A DNA stretch of 64,000 nucleotides from Erodium maritimum (Eukaryota > Streptophyta > Magnoliopsida > Geraniales > Geraniaceae), in the NCBI GenBank assembly GCA_963921825.1, contig OY997593.1, positions 41,617,111 to 41,681,110 of the forward strand, read 5' to 3'. The translations under genes and the position numbers were made by a program. The notes under the pieces were generated by a model. It did no database searches, was not told where the DNA came from, and was given only the letters and a program-made list of their open reading frames with translations. Below, piece after piece: positions 21,101-34,514 of the stretch (its first letter is position 1; each line of letters starts with the position of its first letter).

Positions 21101-24100
21101 CTAAAGTTTCGTCCACAAACGAGTTGATGCACAAAGTTTCGTCCACGCTGAGTGGCTACCCTGAAGTTTTGTCCACTACTTTTTTAATTTTGACGTCATA
21201 GGGTTGTTCAGAATGATGGTATGGGGCCTCTGGGCAGTGCTTCCCGGATTGAATAGAAGCGTGGACAAAACTTCAATGCACCCACAAAAGCGTGGGCAAA
21301 ACTTCAATGCACCCACAAAAGCATGGACAAAACTTCAGGGTAGCCACACAGCGTGGACAAAACTTTGTGCATCAACTCATTTGTGGATGAAACTTTAGGG
21401 TAGTTTTGGACAATTATCCCAATTAAGAAAGATGCACACTTATTTTTGTTGGAGCGAGTATCACATTCATGCAGCTTAAGTGCACATAAAAATTCTTTAA
21501 ATTGTGCACTCGTTCATCATTTTCATTTGTGTCTGTTCATACCTCGTGCAAAGGTCTGAGTTTACGACCTCTTATTTCAGAACAGGTTAAATATAACCAA
21601 AACACTGCGTAAGTTCTCAATAGATGCAAATTTGAAACCAACTGGCCCCGAGTTCCATTCTGCCCCAGTTTTGGGTGACATTAAGCATGGAGATGATGAG
21701 GAGGAAGAACATGGTGATGGCTCTGTTATACTAACTGGCCGTACTTTTGATAAAGTGACTCATCAGTAAGTAAACGGATTCTTATTCGAACATTGATTAT
21801 TTTGCTCTGATGTATGGTGATTTCACTGTTATCCATACACAAATTTTAACAGTAACAATAATAAAAATTATTTTGCAGATTTCCAATTGTGGTTGTCAAT
21901 TTTTATGCTCCTTGGTGCTACTGGAGTAACCGTCTGGTGAATCTACTATCTGATTATAATTATAATTTTTTTTCTAAAATAGTGGCCAAGTCTAATGACT
22001 TTCATGGTATAGTTGTTGCTCATTTACTTTTCTTTTTCTGGTCAATTACTTACTATTGGTGTATACCTGCATCGGGTTTTTTCTCCGATTTTCTTTTACG
22101 ATATATTTAAGCTAGCCCCTTTTAAATTGCTGACTTGGATTTTCTTCCTAATACAATAAAAAAGCATTTGAAGAAGTGAAGACTTGTTGCACACTTTGAC
22201 CATTGCAAAAAATAAGTGTAGATGTATACCTTTAAGGGATAATTGTCCAAAACTACCCTAAAGTTTCGTCCACAAACATTTTGGTGCACAAAGTTTCGTC
22301 CACACACTTCTGTCAGGCTTGTTATGCATGTGACCCAGGTGCCTATTACGGGTAAAGTGAAATTGCCATTTCACCCTTAACATCTGAACCATTTGACTTT
22401 TGTAAGGGAAAATACCATTTCACCCTTTTAAATAATAAATTAATAAACAAATAAAATAAAATAATTTCTAATTAATCCGTAAAATCTGTTTTAAATCAAA
22501 TATTAATTTTAAAAATATATAAATTCAAAAAATCAATTTCTAATTTTATAAAATATGTTATAATTCAGATTTTACTTTTAACCTTAAAATTCAGAAATAA
22601 TAATAAAAATTAATTAATAATTTAGTTTGAAACAATTAATTAAATAATTTAAATAATTAATTAGAAAAATAAATCAATAAAATAAAATAAACAATTTATT
22701 TTGAAATAATTAATTAAATAATTTATTTTGAAAAATTAAATTATTTTGAAATAAATATTTAAATGATTAATTAAATAAAAATTTTAAAAAATTAATTAAA
22801 ATTTTTATTTTGAAATAATTAAATAACAAATTTATTTATTTTGAAAAAATTAATATTGAGAAATAAAAAAAATCGAATTGATTAAAGCTAATTAAAAAAT
22901 TAATGAGTTATTAAAGATTTAATGAAGTAAGGAGTATAATTTTCTTTCAATTCATCTACTTAAAATTCAAGGGTAAATTACAAATACCTACCCCGTACTT
23001 GTAGCGTTTAACTGATACATGTTCTAAAGTTTTTTTAATTGAAACCTTAGTTATATAACAAATATCCCAAGTCGTCAGCTAAAATGATGAAAATACCCTC
23101 AGCTACACTTCACTAATTATTTCAAAAAAATTATTTAAAAATCACTTTTGTCATATATATATATATTTACTTATTAAATCACTTCAGTTTTATTTTTAAA
23201 TAATTATTTAAAAAATCACAGAGGGCATTTTCGTAATTTTAGCTGACAGCTTGGGTTATTTGTTATATAACTAAACATCTGAGTAGGTATCAGTTGAAAA
23301 AAACTTTAGGGTAGGTATCAGTTAAACGCTACAAGTTTGGGGTAGGTATTTGTAATTTACCCAAAATTTAATTCAAACATAGAAGGTTAAAATAGTCATT
23401 TCAGATTCTCCTGTTAAGTTTTCCTGATAGAAGTGTGTGGACGAAACTTTAGGGTAGCCACAGAGCGTGGGAGAAACTTTTTGCACAAAAACGTTTGTGG
23501 ACGAAACTTTAGGGTAGTTTTGAACAATTATCCCTACCTTTAATTAAATATTTTTTTTAACTTGCATTATCCTCTTAGAAGTGTGTGAACCTTTGGTCCT
23601 TTGACCATGTTATATTATTGCACATGCAATGTACATCTGTAACCCAAACATAAATGACGTTCTTACAATCCTAGATATCATTAGTGACTGTATCCAATAG
23701 GTGATATCTCATTCAGCAGATTTCTTGAACAATGTATGTTTTGTCAAAAAGTTGAGTTTGTTATGGATTTCCCTGTACTCTTAGGTTGCCTTTTCAGTTT
23801 TGTGATGACTAGTTCTTTTTCTGCTTCAGAAACCTTCTTGGGAGAAGGCAGCCAAAATAATACGAGAGAGGTACTTTTTTCTTTTCTTTTCAGATTCTAT
23901 AGTTCTTTTATGAGCCTTTATAAATAGTTCCACTCTTGCAGCGCTCATAGAATGAATATAGTAGCCATATCTTGATGATGTGCCATCCTACTCCATATCT
24001 TACATGCATACCTCTGTTATTAGATATGACCCGGAAATAGATGGGAGAATTATTTTGGCAAAGGTTGATTGCACCGTGGAAGCAGAGCTGTGCAGGAGGT

Positions 24101-27100
24101 AAATTACATATCAATGTTCTTTACCTGTTAAGAAGAATTAATTCATTGCTTGATGTCGTTGACTTCAACTTTAGAAATGTGGTTGTGAAACTCAACAGCG
24201 ACCCCAGTCCTTTTAACTGTCATGCACAAGAGGAATAATTTACTTTAACCTCTCTTTTTTCACTCCTACTGATCTAGTATTTACAAAAATAGAGATTTTT
24301 TTTACCAGAATAAAGAATCTCAATTGATCACCGTGGAGTGTTCCTCCCCATCCTATTTCTAGAAAATAGAGGTATCGAAAACAAAAGATATCTGATCATG
24401 TTAATCTGAAATATTCACGCATATCTGTGCATATACTGACACTAAGGTTATGTTTGAATAGTTTTTTGTGTGAGATAGTAATGAGAACCACTTCCCCTTT
24501 TGTGTAATTAGAGTAGAGGCAAAGCTTTTGTGCTTCCTATGTCCCATGACTCAAATTTTGCGAATGGGTACATTGGCAAAGGGGAATCAAAATTAGTTTA
24601 AATTACTCAAAATTAAGATGATTCAAATTGCCATTTCCAAACCTTTATACAAAGGCAGCCCAATTGCCTCCCCAGTAGCATTACCTGGACTCATTTTCTT
24701 AACTAATAATGGTGCTTTTTGTAGCTATGGTTTTGTTACTCTGATTGCATATTTAAATCTTAGGAAATGAATGTTGTCGCTGAAGAAAAACTTAACAGAA
24801 CAGAATATTCTGTTCAATACTTTAACAGAAGACCGTGGACAATACTTATTGTATGTTTTTGTCCATTTTTAAACCAAGTGTAGTTTCTAGCAAGTGAACA
24901 AATTTTTTTTTAGTGTTTAGCAATCAACTCTTCCATTAATAAGGAAACATGATGTAGATACGATATCAGCCCAAAAGCTCTTTGGAACATGTGTTTGAAA
25001 TAAAAAAAGCTTGATTTGTTTCAAGATGTCGGTTTTCTTTTCCGGCAACCTCATTCTGTGACGGAGTGTCAACACAAGACGATTCATGAAGAATGTCATT
25101 TTGAGCCATGAAATCCGCGTATGGATAAGAAAAATATTTTTTAGCACTATCACTTCTCAAAATATGAATACTTGTGTTAAATTGAGTTGTGATTTCACCA
25201 CAAAATGCAATAAAATGAGAAAATAATTCAGATTGATTTTCCATAAAATAAAGCCAAGTTGTGTCTAATCGTTGTTTTAGAAACAATGGGGGAGGGTCCC
25301 CAAACATTAAAATGAAATAACTCAAAAGGAACGACGACTCTTTTGTTGACTCAGAGGGGTAGACGATAGATAATGATGTTTAGCAAACTGACATGCTTCC
25401 CAAGGATGGATGACCGAAACGACAATGGGCTTTAAACAAGGTCAAGCTGGGGTGATTGGTCGTGGTACTCTCTCTGGGATGTCCATGACATAGAGCTAAC
25501 CTAAAACACGTCATTTGCCAGTAATCTTCGTCATTACTAGATCCTGAACGAGAAAGTAATCTGGATAAAATGAGACAACACGGTGTAAGTAATGAGCAAT
25601 CTTACTAACCAACGCTAAATTGAACGAAAATCAAATAGACTCAAAACATCATTCAACAAAATAAACAGAGTAAGAGAAACAGTGCCAGAACCAACGAAGA
25701 GGATGTGGAACCATCAGCTAAAGTTATACTTGAAGAGATGAATGTAGGTGAAAGGTATTGAGAAGAGTAAGAGTTACCTGTCGTATGACTTGTAGCCCCA
25801 TAATTAATAACCCATGGAGTGGAGGAATATGATGAAAGAAGACATGTACCAGAATTACCTGATGTAACAACAGACGCGACAGGATGAGACGACCCTGTTA
25901 CATTGTCCTGAATCTTTATATTGACGAAATTTAGCAGTCCCAAACGGTATAACGACAAATATTGTGGGGATTGTTTAGCTGCTTAGGGCATGAGCATTTA
26001 ATATGACCTGGCTCATCACAATGAATATAGAAAACTCCTCTTGTGTCCTGGTTCATGTGATCCCAACGACCCGGGTAGACTCCTCGACCACCTCCCTTCT
26101 AGCTCCCCTTTCTATAGGGTCGGTTCAAGATTGAACCCCTGATATGGCCAACCGAAGCATTAAAGGACGACTTAGACAGGTTCAGAAGCATCTGTCCGAA
26201 GAACTCTAGTGTACACCTCGTGTAAAGAAGACATCTCTTAACCAGAGAGTATATGAGACCTTGCCATCTTAAGCCTAGGCCCGAGTCCAGCTAAAAACTC
26301 ATAATCTCCATTTGCTCTCTTTGAGTGAACCAAACTTCAACATCTGTGGTATGTGGCATTCGAACATTTAATTCTTCATGAGCTATTCTGAAGTTCATAA
26401 AGTATGTTTGAAGAGTTTGACCGTGTTGTTCGTCACGACAAAACCCCTAACAAACATCATACATATGAGCAATATTTGATTTTCCAAAATATAAAAATCT
26501 AAATATTCAATCAGTTCCTTCACATATTCATAGTGATTAATTGTGCTGATCAATTATGGGTCAATCAAATTCCTTATTTTGTAGGAATAAACAAGCATCA
26601 TCCCCTAACCAATCCTTGTCAGTTTTTCGATCGTCAGATTGATGAGTATTCTTGAACCAAGCAAAATAATTTAGACCTGTTGATTGTGGTCCGTTATCTG
26701 TGACATCATATGAATTGTATCTGAAACCGCGTTTTTCTGTTCATCTCCCATAGTGAACGAACCCACCAACAACAATAATTAACGAAGCAAAATAGAGTAG
26801 AGCAGAAACTACCCGGACATATTGGCAGTGGATGCAGTGGTGCGTGAAGCACTGCACGGCTAGAGGTGGCGGTGGGTGGGGTACTCACGCTGTCGGAGAC
26901 GGTGGAACATGGTCTATACGCACGACTGCGGGTGGTTTGGCGAACTGACGGATACGATTCTATGGAAGTCGATGCAGCAACGGTAAGGTGCGAAACCTAC
27001 TAGACATGGCCGGATCTGTAGCGGCTGTTGTACAACCACCCAACATTAGATACCAACAGGCTTTAGATACATGTCCGATACTCTCCAATATTAGGAAGCT

Positions 27101-29687
27101 TTTTTCAGATTTAAGAAGAATTTTTAACATTATTGGGCAGGCATACAATGAGCATGAATGTAAAATTTGACAATTGATTCTCTTTAACAAACAGGACTTA
27201 GCCTATTTCTGAAAAGAAGGAATATGATTACGAGTGAAATGATCCAGCATGCTTGAAAAGTATAGCATTTTCATATCTGTTACCTTCTCTATTTTTTTGT
27301 GGTGAGTCCCTTGAATGTTTTTTAAATTTTCTTCTCAGGAATCACATTCAAGGATATCCATCCATACGCATTTTCCGGAGAGGAAGTAATCTTAGGTGAT
27401 TATGACTTCTCCTTGTGCCTTCTTCACTTGTTTTCCTTGCTGTTTCTTCTCCCCTTTACTTGATTATGGAACTTCTATGCATACTTCCATATATTCATTA
27501 ATTTTGTTAATGTTTTCATCAGGTTTTTTAGCATGTCGTACTATATGGCATAAGAATTATGTTGTATAATTTCCTGTTTATTCTTGACTTGCCTCTAATA
27601 GTTCTCTGCTTACTGTATTCGAATTTACTAGTTGACTTGTATTTGCTGCAGGGCTGACGAAGGACACCATGAGCATGAATCTTATTATGGAGATCGAGAT
27701 ACAGAGAGCCTGGTCAAGGTATGATACCTGTAGTTTCTTGTCGACATTGCCTTGCGAGTTTAGTTTCTGCAATGGAATTGTTAACTTATGGGTGTAGTTG
27801 AATCTTGGATCATGCTCAAATATAATCTGTTCATAAATCAATCATATAAGAGAATGAATTGACCTGAAATATCATATGCAGACAATGGAAACCGTAATTG
27901 CGCCAATTCCTTTAGACTCACACGGTTTAGCTTTGGAGGATAAATCTGAGAAGAATGAAAAAAGGCCAGCTCCAAAGGCAGGTGGTTGTAGAATTGAAGG
28001 GTTTGTGCGTGTAAAGAAGGTAAGTTCATCTAGAATATGGATACTAATAGAACGATAACGTATTAAGTATTTACTTGAAGGGTAATTTTGCTCCTTCAGT
28101 AAGATTCTTTTGCTTTTCGTTAATTGTGCCTTACAAAGTTGTTTACATGTAGAAATTTCTTTGACTTTCACCTCAGAGTGATCTCTCCTATTATGCAGGT
28201 TCCAGGCAACCTAATCGTTTCAGCTCGGTCAGGGTCCCATTCATTTGATTCTTCCCAGATGAACATGTCACATGTCATAACCCATCTTTCATTTGGAAGG
28301 AAGATTGCCCCTAGAGTAATGAGTGACGTCAAGAGATTGATACCGTATCTTGGAGGAAGCCATGAGAGGTTAAACGGTCGAGCATTCATTAATGAACATG
28401 ATATAGGTGCTAATGTTACTGTAAGCATTTCCATGACTCATTTCATGACTTAGTTTGCTTTGGTAGTGTTAACTTTCATTATCTGATTTATACATCAGAG
28501 TGATTAGTTCATACCTGCATGAGTTTAATTACCATAAGTATAGTTTGAGGAGGCAAGGAAACCCTAGAGAAGGGTCTAGTCTAGAAATTAATGTTGTAAA
28601 TATCCTGTATATGTCAGTTGTTTGGGTGTTGGTTCATTGTCGGAGCTCTTTGTGAAATAAAACCCATTTTGAGTAAACCTGAGCTTAGTTCCATGAACTA
28701 AATAAATATTCAATCAATTGGATCAATGGAATGTGCATACTTATATATAGATTCAGGTTAGTTGTTAACTACATAGCTTTAAAAGTATGATGCATTTACT
28801 TTGTTGTTCTCTTAGCTCCCTAACTGAGCAAATGTGATGTACATCCTTCTAACTTATTATAGATTAATGGCCACCATGTCAGCGATTGAAAGTGAATAGA
28901 AAAACTAGCCAAATGAGCCAACCCACTTAGAACACTCAAAACAATGCCATTTTATTCACCACCTCTAAGCTTCTTCAACCCAAAACATCTCTTCTGTATG
29001 TGGCCCTATTTTTTTGTTCCATGTGCTAAATGTTGAAATTGGCTTTTGTAAAAATCATTCATAAGTTTGAGGAGAGCAACAAATGTGTAGCTTTGATCCT
29101 ACCTCAACTCCTTAGCCTCCATGAATATCGGATTGTGAATGATACTATTAGTGTCTAAGTATTATATACAAGTATTTCTGATTTTTGCTATGCAGATAGA
29201 GCATTATCTTCAGATAGTTAAAACCGAGGTGCTGACTGGAAGATCTGCTCAACACAAATTAATAGAGGAGTATGAGTACACAGCACATAGCAGTTTGGCG
29301 CAGAATCTACACATTCCGGTTGCGAAATTCCATTTTGAGCTCTCCCCCATGCAGGTTTAGTTACAACCCTTGTATTTATGATCTCCTGTTCTTTCTTTTC
29401 ATCGTCTTCATCTTAGCTCATTATTTTCGTTTCCATCTGTCACCTTACCAGGTTTTAATAACAGAAAACCCCAAGTCATTCTCACATTTTATCACCAATA
29501 TCTGCGCCATCATCGGGGGTGTCTTCACGGTCTGTAACAATCTTTGTGGGTAGTGATCCTCATTTTTAATAGTTCTTTTTATTGATTTTTACTTCACTGC
29601 CATTTCCAGGTTGCAGGAATATTGGATTCAGTTCTGCACAACACAATCAGACTGATTAAGAAAGTTGAACTAGGCAAGAATTTTTGA
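18184..29687 (+). CDS. PDIL5-4: Protein disulfide isomerase-like 5-4 (ERV-type membrane PDI), 15 exons, intact
   Basis: Coding exons: 18184-18224, 19551-19641, 19933-20027, 20165-20222, 21581-21765, 21879-21936, 23830-23870, 24024-24098, 27339-27395, 27652-27718, 27882-28019, 28199-28420, 29196-29354, 29452-29529, 29610-29687. All introns start GT and end AG, and phases join to one frame of 480 residues, the length of the Arabidopsis PDIL5-4 family. Layout: N-terminal ERGIC/Erv-type segment with a membrane span at about residues 25-44; a thioredoxin domain (about 141-260) with the atypical CYWS site at 170-173 in place of CxxC; a COPII-vesicle Erv41/46-type lumenal domain (about 285-445); and a second span near 443-465. 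The family acts in the early secretory pathway; the single active-site Cys limits classical isomerase chemistry. Introns 4, 6 and 8 hold transposon insertions without damage to splice sites. Confidence 0.95.
21079..21420. mobile_element. Palindromic MULE-like element in PDIL5-4 intron 4 (9-bp TSD)
   Basis: 342 bp, ends GGGATAATTGTCC and its inverse, flanked by perfect AATTAAGAA (21070-21078 and 21421-21429). The arms repeat the motif AAGTTTCGTCCAC / GTGGACAAAACTT several times. No coding capacity. It shares its ends with the larger copy in intron 6. Confidence 0.9.
22236..23534. mobile_element. Palindromic MULE-like element in PDIL5-4 intron 6 (9-bp TSD)
   Basis: Same ends as the intron 4 copy (GGGATAATTGTCC). 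Perfect 9-bp duplication TACCTTTAA at 22227-22235 and 23535-23543. The interior (about 22420-22960) is very AT-rich, and another palindromic element (22971-23362) is inserted in it. Confidence 0.9.
22971..23362. mobile_element. Palindromic MULE-like element nested in the intron 6 element
   Basis: Ends GGGTAAATTACAAATACC and its inverse; flanked by AAAATTCAA (22962-22970) and AAAATTTAA (23363-23371), a 9-bp duplication with one mismatch. Arms of about 150 bp carry TAGGTATCAGTT-type motifs. Confidence 0.82.
24917..27170 (-). mobile_element. Truncated Ty1/copia element, antisense in PDIL5-4 intron 8
   Basis: Minus-strand pieces in copia order: a gag-like start near 26750 (MGDEQKNAV), a degraded zinc knuckle near 26030-26000 (CDEPGHIKC), a protease segment (WVINYGATSHTTG at about 25815, where the family has D-S-G), and integrase core (25325-24917) ending FWADIVSTSCFLING. 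Reverse transcriptase and RNase H are absent. A PBS-like TTGGTATC lies near 27060 on the minus strand. Stops and shifts are frequent. The insertion makes intron 8 about 3.2 kb long. Confidence 0.8.
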
Positions 29688-30145
29688 CACTGATCGTACG
29701 GGAGCTGGTTAGTGTATAAAATGAACAGTATTGGTTCTCATACCTCATCTCATTGGGGAGGATTTTGCTGCAAAAGAACTTTGCAATACGCTGGTTCTTT
29801 TATTCTGACTGTGCTTAGTTGTTAGCTTTCTTTGAAATGGCCTGAAAAATTCATCTTCCATTTATATTCCACTCTAGAGATCCTTAATTAGTTATTTTTA
29901 TATTCGGAAGAATTAAATCCATCTCTAGTCAGTGGAAAAAATCGGAAAAAAAAAACCTTGAAATTCAAGTTTACAATCTATATTGCTAGGGTTGTGCATG
30001 GGATAGAAAAATCTGGCAGGTTGTTATTTAAATTGGCTATATTATGTTCATTTCTATTTCAATTTAAACCTAAAAGTAGAACCATGTTAGTTTTAGTTTC
30101 TTAAAGTGAAATTGTTATGATGTCTTTAACATGTTCATAAGATAT
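29688..30145 (+). other. PDIL5-4 3' region
   Basis: Non-coding sequence between the stop codon and the next transposon; it should include the 3' UTR. I cannot place the polyadenylation site. Confidence 0.5.
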
Positions 30146-30524
30146 GAGGTGAAATCGGCTACAAACTACTCTTAACCTAAGAACCGTGAGAACCAATCTT
30201 AAGCACACACACTTAAGATCCACACTTAAGATCCAACATTCACTATGATATCACATCATCATCTCAATTCCACCTAAATTCACGCAACTTTCATTCTTTC
30301 TCACACAAGCAAGGGCATAATTGTAATAGCATGATGACATGTGGACAAGTGTCCATTTTTTTCTTCACCAATTCACTAATTTAGTATTTCCCGATTCGTT
30401 TGAACTCCGATCAGCTTCAATCTTGCGCCAATATTTTATTTTTTCAAGGGTTTTAAATCAAGATCAATCATGAATATATTTTGAAGCACGAAAATAAAAA
30501 GGTATATCGGGGTGATAAAAATAA

Positions 30525-32190
30525 GGGAAAATTTCAGTATAATACCATGCCAAACATTTAATTTCAGTAGAATACCCTAGCATAAATTTTTTGCACTTTC
30601 AAGCCTAAACTAAACATTTAATTTCACTTTGGTACCCAACCGTTAACTTTCTGTTAGTTTGGATGGAAAAAGATAAAAAGACCATAATACCCCTAACTAT
30701 TACTCAAATTTTCAAACTCATGCCATTAGTTCAGAATTTGAAAATAAGTGAAATGGCAATAATACCCTCCATTGTTAGGGTATTAAAATGAAAATTTCAC
30801 TATTTTTGGAATAAATCAGTTTTTTTTTTATAAATTCAGTTTTAATTTATTAAAATTATTTTTATTTTAAAAAATCAGATTTTAATTTAAAAAATACATA
30901 AAAATCAGATTTTATTTTTAAAAATACTTAAAAATCAGTTTTTTAAATTTTTTTATATAAAAATCAGTTTTTTTAAAAAAGTACGAAAAAATTAATGGTT
31001 TTTTATAAATTCAGTTTGTTTTTTAAAAAAAAAACAGATTTTAATATAAAAATACATTAAAAAACAGTTTTTTTTTAAATACATAAAAATCAGTTTTTAA
31101 AATTTTAATTAATACTTTATTGTATTTCATTTTTTTTTTCGTTTTTATACCCAAATTCACCTTCTCTCTCCTACACATTTTCTTCTCTCTCCTCCTAATC
31201 TTCATCCTCTGCAACTCATTTATCTACATGTCTCTCTCTCATGAAAATTCCGAGAGAATGAAATTACAATCTCAACTCTCTCATCAACAGATCAAGGTTA
31301 TGCTTTTAAAGGAAAAATAAAACAGTTGTGGAATGTGGACTCCCAGACCCAATCTTCATTCCTTAGATCTGAACACGACAGAGCTCCGTCTCGGCTTGTA
31401 GAGGGAGAAGCCCAAGAGATCTGCGAATCCACTCCGGCGACCTCGAGCCTCTAGATCTGCGAGCCCACGTGACCTTCGACGACGTCGTGCTATGACTGTT
31501 CGAGTGCCTCGTCGTGAAATCGCCATTTCTGCGGAGGCTTTCTTCTCCACGGTTTGAGAAACCCATTTTCCGTGCTCTCCTCGTCGGAAATCATGGCTTC
31601 CTTTTAGTTTATGAGCTCAGGCACCATGATGCCGTGGATGAATGAGTTGCAGAGGATGAAGATTTGGAGGAGGGAGAAGAAAATGTGTAGGAGAGAGAAG
31701 GTGAGTTTGGGGATAAAAATGAAAATAAAAAACGAAATACAGTAAAATATTAATTATATTTAAAAAAACTGATTTTTATGTATTTAAAAAAAACTGTTTT
31801 TTTATGTATTTTAAAAAATAAAATCTGTCTTTTATGTATTTTTTAAAATTAAAATATGAACTTTTGAAAATAAAATTTTATTTTATAAAAAAAACTGATT
31901 TTATTTTAAAATTAGTGAAATTTTCATTTTAATACCCTAACAATGGAGGGTATTATTGTCATTTCACTTATTTTCAAATTCTGAACCAATGTCATGAGTT
32001 TGAAAATTTGAGTAATAGTTAGGGGTATTATGGTCTTTTTAACTTTTTCCATCCAAACTAACAGAAAGTTAACAGTTGGGTACCAAAGTGAAATTAAATG
32101 TTTTGTTTAGGTATGAAAGTGCAAAAAAATTATGCCAGGGTATTATACTGAAATTAAATGTTTGGCAGGGTATTATACTGAAATTTTCCC
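30525..32190. mobile_element. Palindromic Mutator-like element 2 (9-bp TSD)
   Basis: Same family as element 1 at 3073: ends GGGAAAATTTCAGTATAATACC and inverse. Perfect 9-bp duplication TAAAAATAA (30516-30524 and 32191-32199). The arms are inverted copies for roughly 700 bases each, including CTTCATCCTCTGCAACTCAT (31200 region) against its inverse near 31640. A loop of about 400 bp (31230-31630) is GC-richer and looks like captured gene sequence, but no protein is recognised. The loop sequence differs from that of element 1. Confidence 0.9.
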
Positions 32191-32199
32191 TAAAAATAA

Positions 32200-32970
32200 T
32201 GTTGAGTGTTGATAAATCTTCACTAATAAATGTTTTATATCGGAGGTATCAAACTAGTGCTAAATGTTGATAAAAACATGTACTGAGGTGATAAAAAACA
32301 AATAATGATGTGATAAAAACCATGTTCAATATTGATAATAAGTGTGATAAACTAGAGTTTAGCGTTGATAAAAAACATGTGATGGGGTGATAAAAACACA
32401 TGTAATTTAATGATAAACATAGTGTTTAATGTTGATAAAACTAGTGTTCATAAAAACACGTGATGATGTGATAAAATCATGATCAGTTTTGGAAAATGAG
32501 GTGATAAAACTAGTGTTTAGTGTTGATAAAACCATTGTAAAAGTGTTGATAAAAATTACTCGGATATAATTTTTTTTAAATCATCCCCGAAATAATTCTT
32601 TTTTTCGTGCTTCAAAAAAAACATGTGATGGGGGTGATAAAACACACGTAATTTAATGATAAACCTAGTGTTTGGTGTTGATAAAACTAGTGTTAATAAA
32701 AACATGTGATGATGTGATAAGATCATGTTCAATGTTGATAATAAGTGTGATAAACTAGAGTTTAGCGCTGATAAAAAAAACATGTGATAGGGTGATAAAA
32801 ACACATGTAATTTAATGATAAACATAGTGTTTAGTGTTGATAAAACTAGTATTCATAAAAACACGTGATGAGGTGATAAAAATCATGATCAGTTTTGGAA
32901 ATGAGGTGATAAAACCAGTGTAAAGTGTGGATAAAACCAGTGTAAAAGTGTTAATAAAACCAGAGCAAAG
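32200..32970. repeat. Irregular TGATAAAA-based tandem repeat
   Basis: Dozens of TGATAAAA units, with longer blocks repeated at irregular spacing (blocks starting ACATGTGAT at 32375, 32621 and 32780). A piece resembling the right arm of the outer element (32565-32615) is embedded. The array continues beyond the later insertions at 36361. Confidence 0.8.
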
Positions 32971-33534
32971 TGTCACGCCCCAATCCGGTTTTGACCGAAC
33001 TTGAGACGTGAACTAAAATAATAACAATAAAAGTAAGTTTAAACAAAACCAAACACCGAATTTAGTTCCAAATCAACAATTCTGTACCACGAGTCAAACG
33101 TTCGAAATCCAAAATAAAGAAAAACAAGGTTTAGTACAAAAGAGGAAGTACGTCTCTACTAAGCAAGTAATCCCCGGGCCCTCGATGAGCTCCCGAGCTC
33201 TGAGACGTCCTCTAAACTGACTCACGTTCGAAACTTGTAAAACAGTAAATAAAGGGGGTGAGCTTTCGCTCAGTAGGAAAAAGTTGTATAGGGGATAGAC
33301 TTCCGCTCCGTCACCACGAATACTCGTTCAGAAAGGCATACTAGTAAACGACAACACAAACAAAGACCAACAGGAATGCAGCATTATCGACAATAGATCC
33401 AAGATAAAGGAACATACAAATAACTGAACATTCTACTTCGACGCCAACTACGAACGTCACCCAAACCCGACATCATACGGACATAAGATAGGTATACATG
33501 ATACTCCGATCACCACGCACGTCTCAACATATCG

Positions 33535-33805
33535 TAACGGAACACAACATCGGTCTAGATATCTTCCAGGGCACACAGTATCGGGGTGAAACAAACACAT
33601 CATACCGGAATACACTATCGGTCTAAATGTCTTCCCGGACACACATCATCAGGGTGAAACAAACACATCATACCGGAATACACCATCGGTCTAGATGTCT
33701 TCCCGGACACACAGCATCGGGGTGAAACAAACACATCATACCGGAATACACCATCGGTCTAGATGTCTTCCCGGACACACAGCATCGGGGTAAATCTCAT
33801 AACAT
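33535..33805. repeat. 68-bp tandem repeat inside the solo LTR
   Basis: About four units with CATACCGGAATACAC and GGTCTAGATGTCTTCCCGG; unit starts at 33601, 33669 and 33737 give the 68-bp period. The LTR at 57985 has related, more diverged units (59200-59530). Confidence 0.85.
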
Positions 33806-34514
33806 ACCGGACCGAAATCCTCCGTCGGTCGAGTATCTTCCCGTAGCACGGGGTACAAATCACATTACACATACCATACCGAACATATCATACCAAATAT
33901 AACTTACCGAGCACACCACATCTGTCTATCATTCACCCGATCATATCACAAGACAACAATTCATATCAACATTCATCACATTCTTATAGCATAACATGAT
34001 TCTCAAATTAACCACGGTACACACTACATATCAACATTTCACGACTACTAACCACAAACAAACACAACAAGCACACAATCTTAAGGCACGACCTGGCCAC
34101 ATGTGATTCTACAACACGGCAATTCCCACACTTACGAGCACGACCTGGCCCGCAAGTGGTTCCATATGTTAAACGGTTACTCTAGTTATTCACATCCTAC
34201 ATGTGAGTCTACAATCATTCCGGTTGTTCATATCATATATGCATTCTATTAACATTCCATAATTAGTAACGGTATTTACTACTCTTCCCTACCTCAATCG
34301 TTATCCAAACGCAAGCCAACGCGAGTTGCCTAGTAGACTCCTCCTCTGTGCTCGGGAACAATGTCTAAGATCATAAAGTAGTACGGGAATTAATAATCAT
34401 TCAAGGCGGTTTAAGCAGAAAACACCCGAGTTACCCCTAACAAGTAAAACATGGGCCATAGGGTAAACTGGGTCGGAACAAGGCCCGTTCCGGGCGGCCC
34501 ACAGGCCCGGCACC

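Noticed and set aside
28168-28434. Minus-strand frame opposite PDIL5-4 exon 12
   Set aside because: Exon 12 fits the family protein exactly and is bordered by good splice sites.
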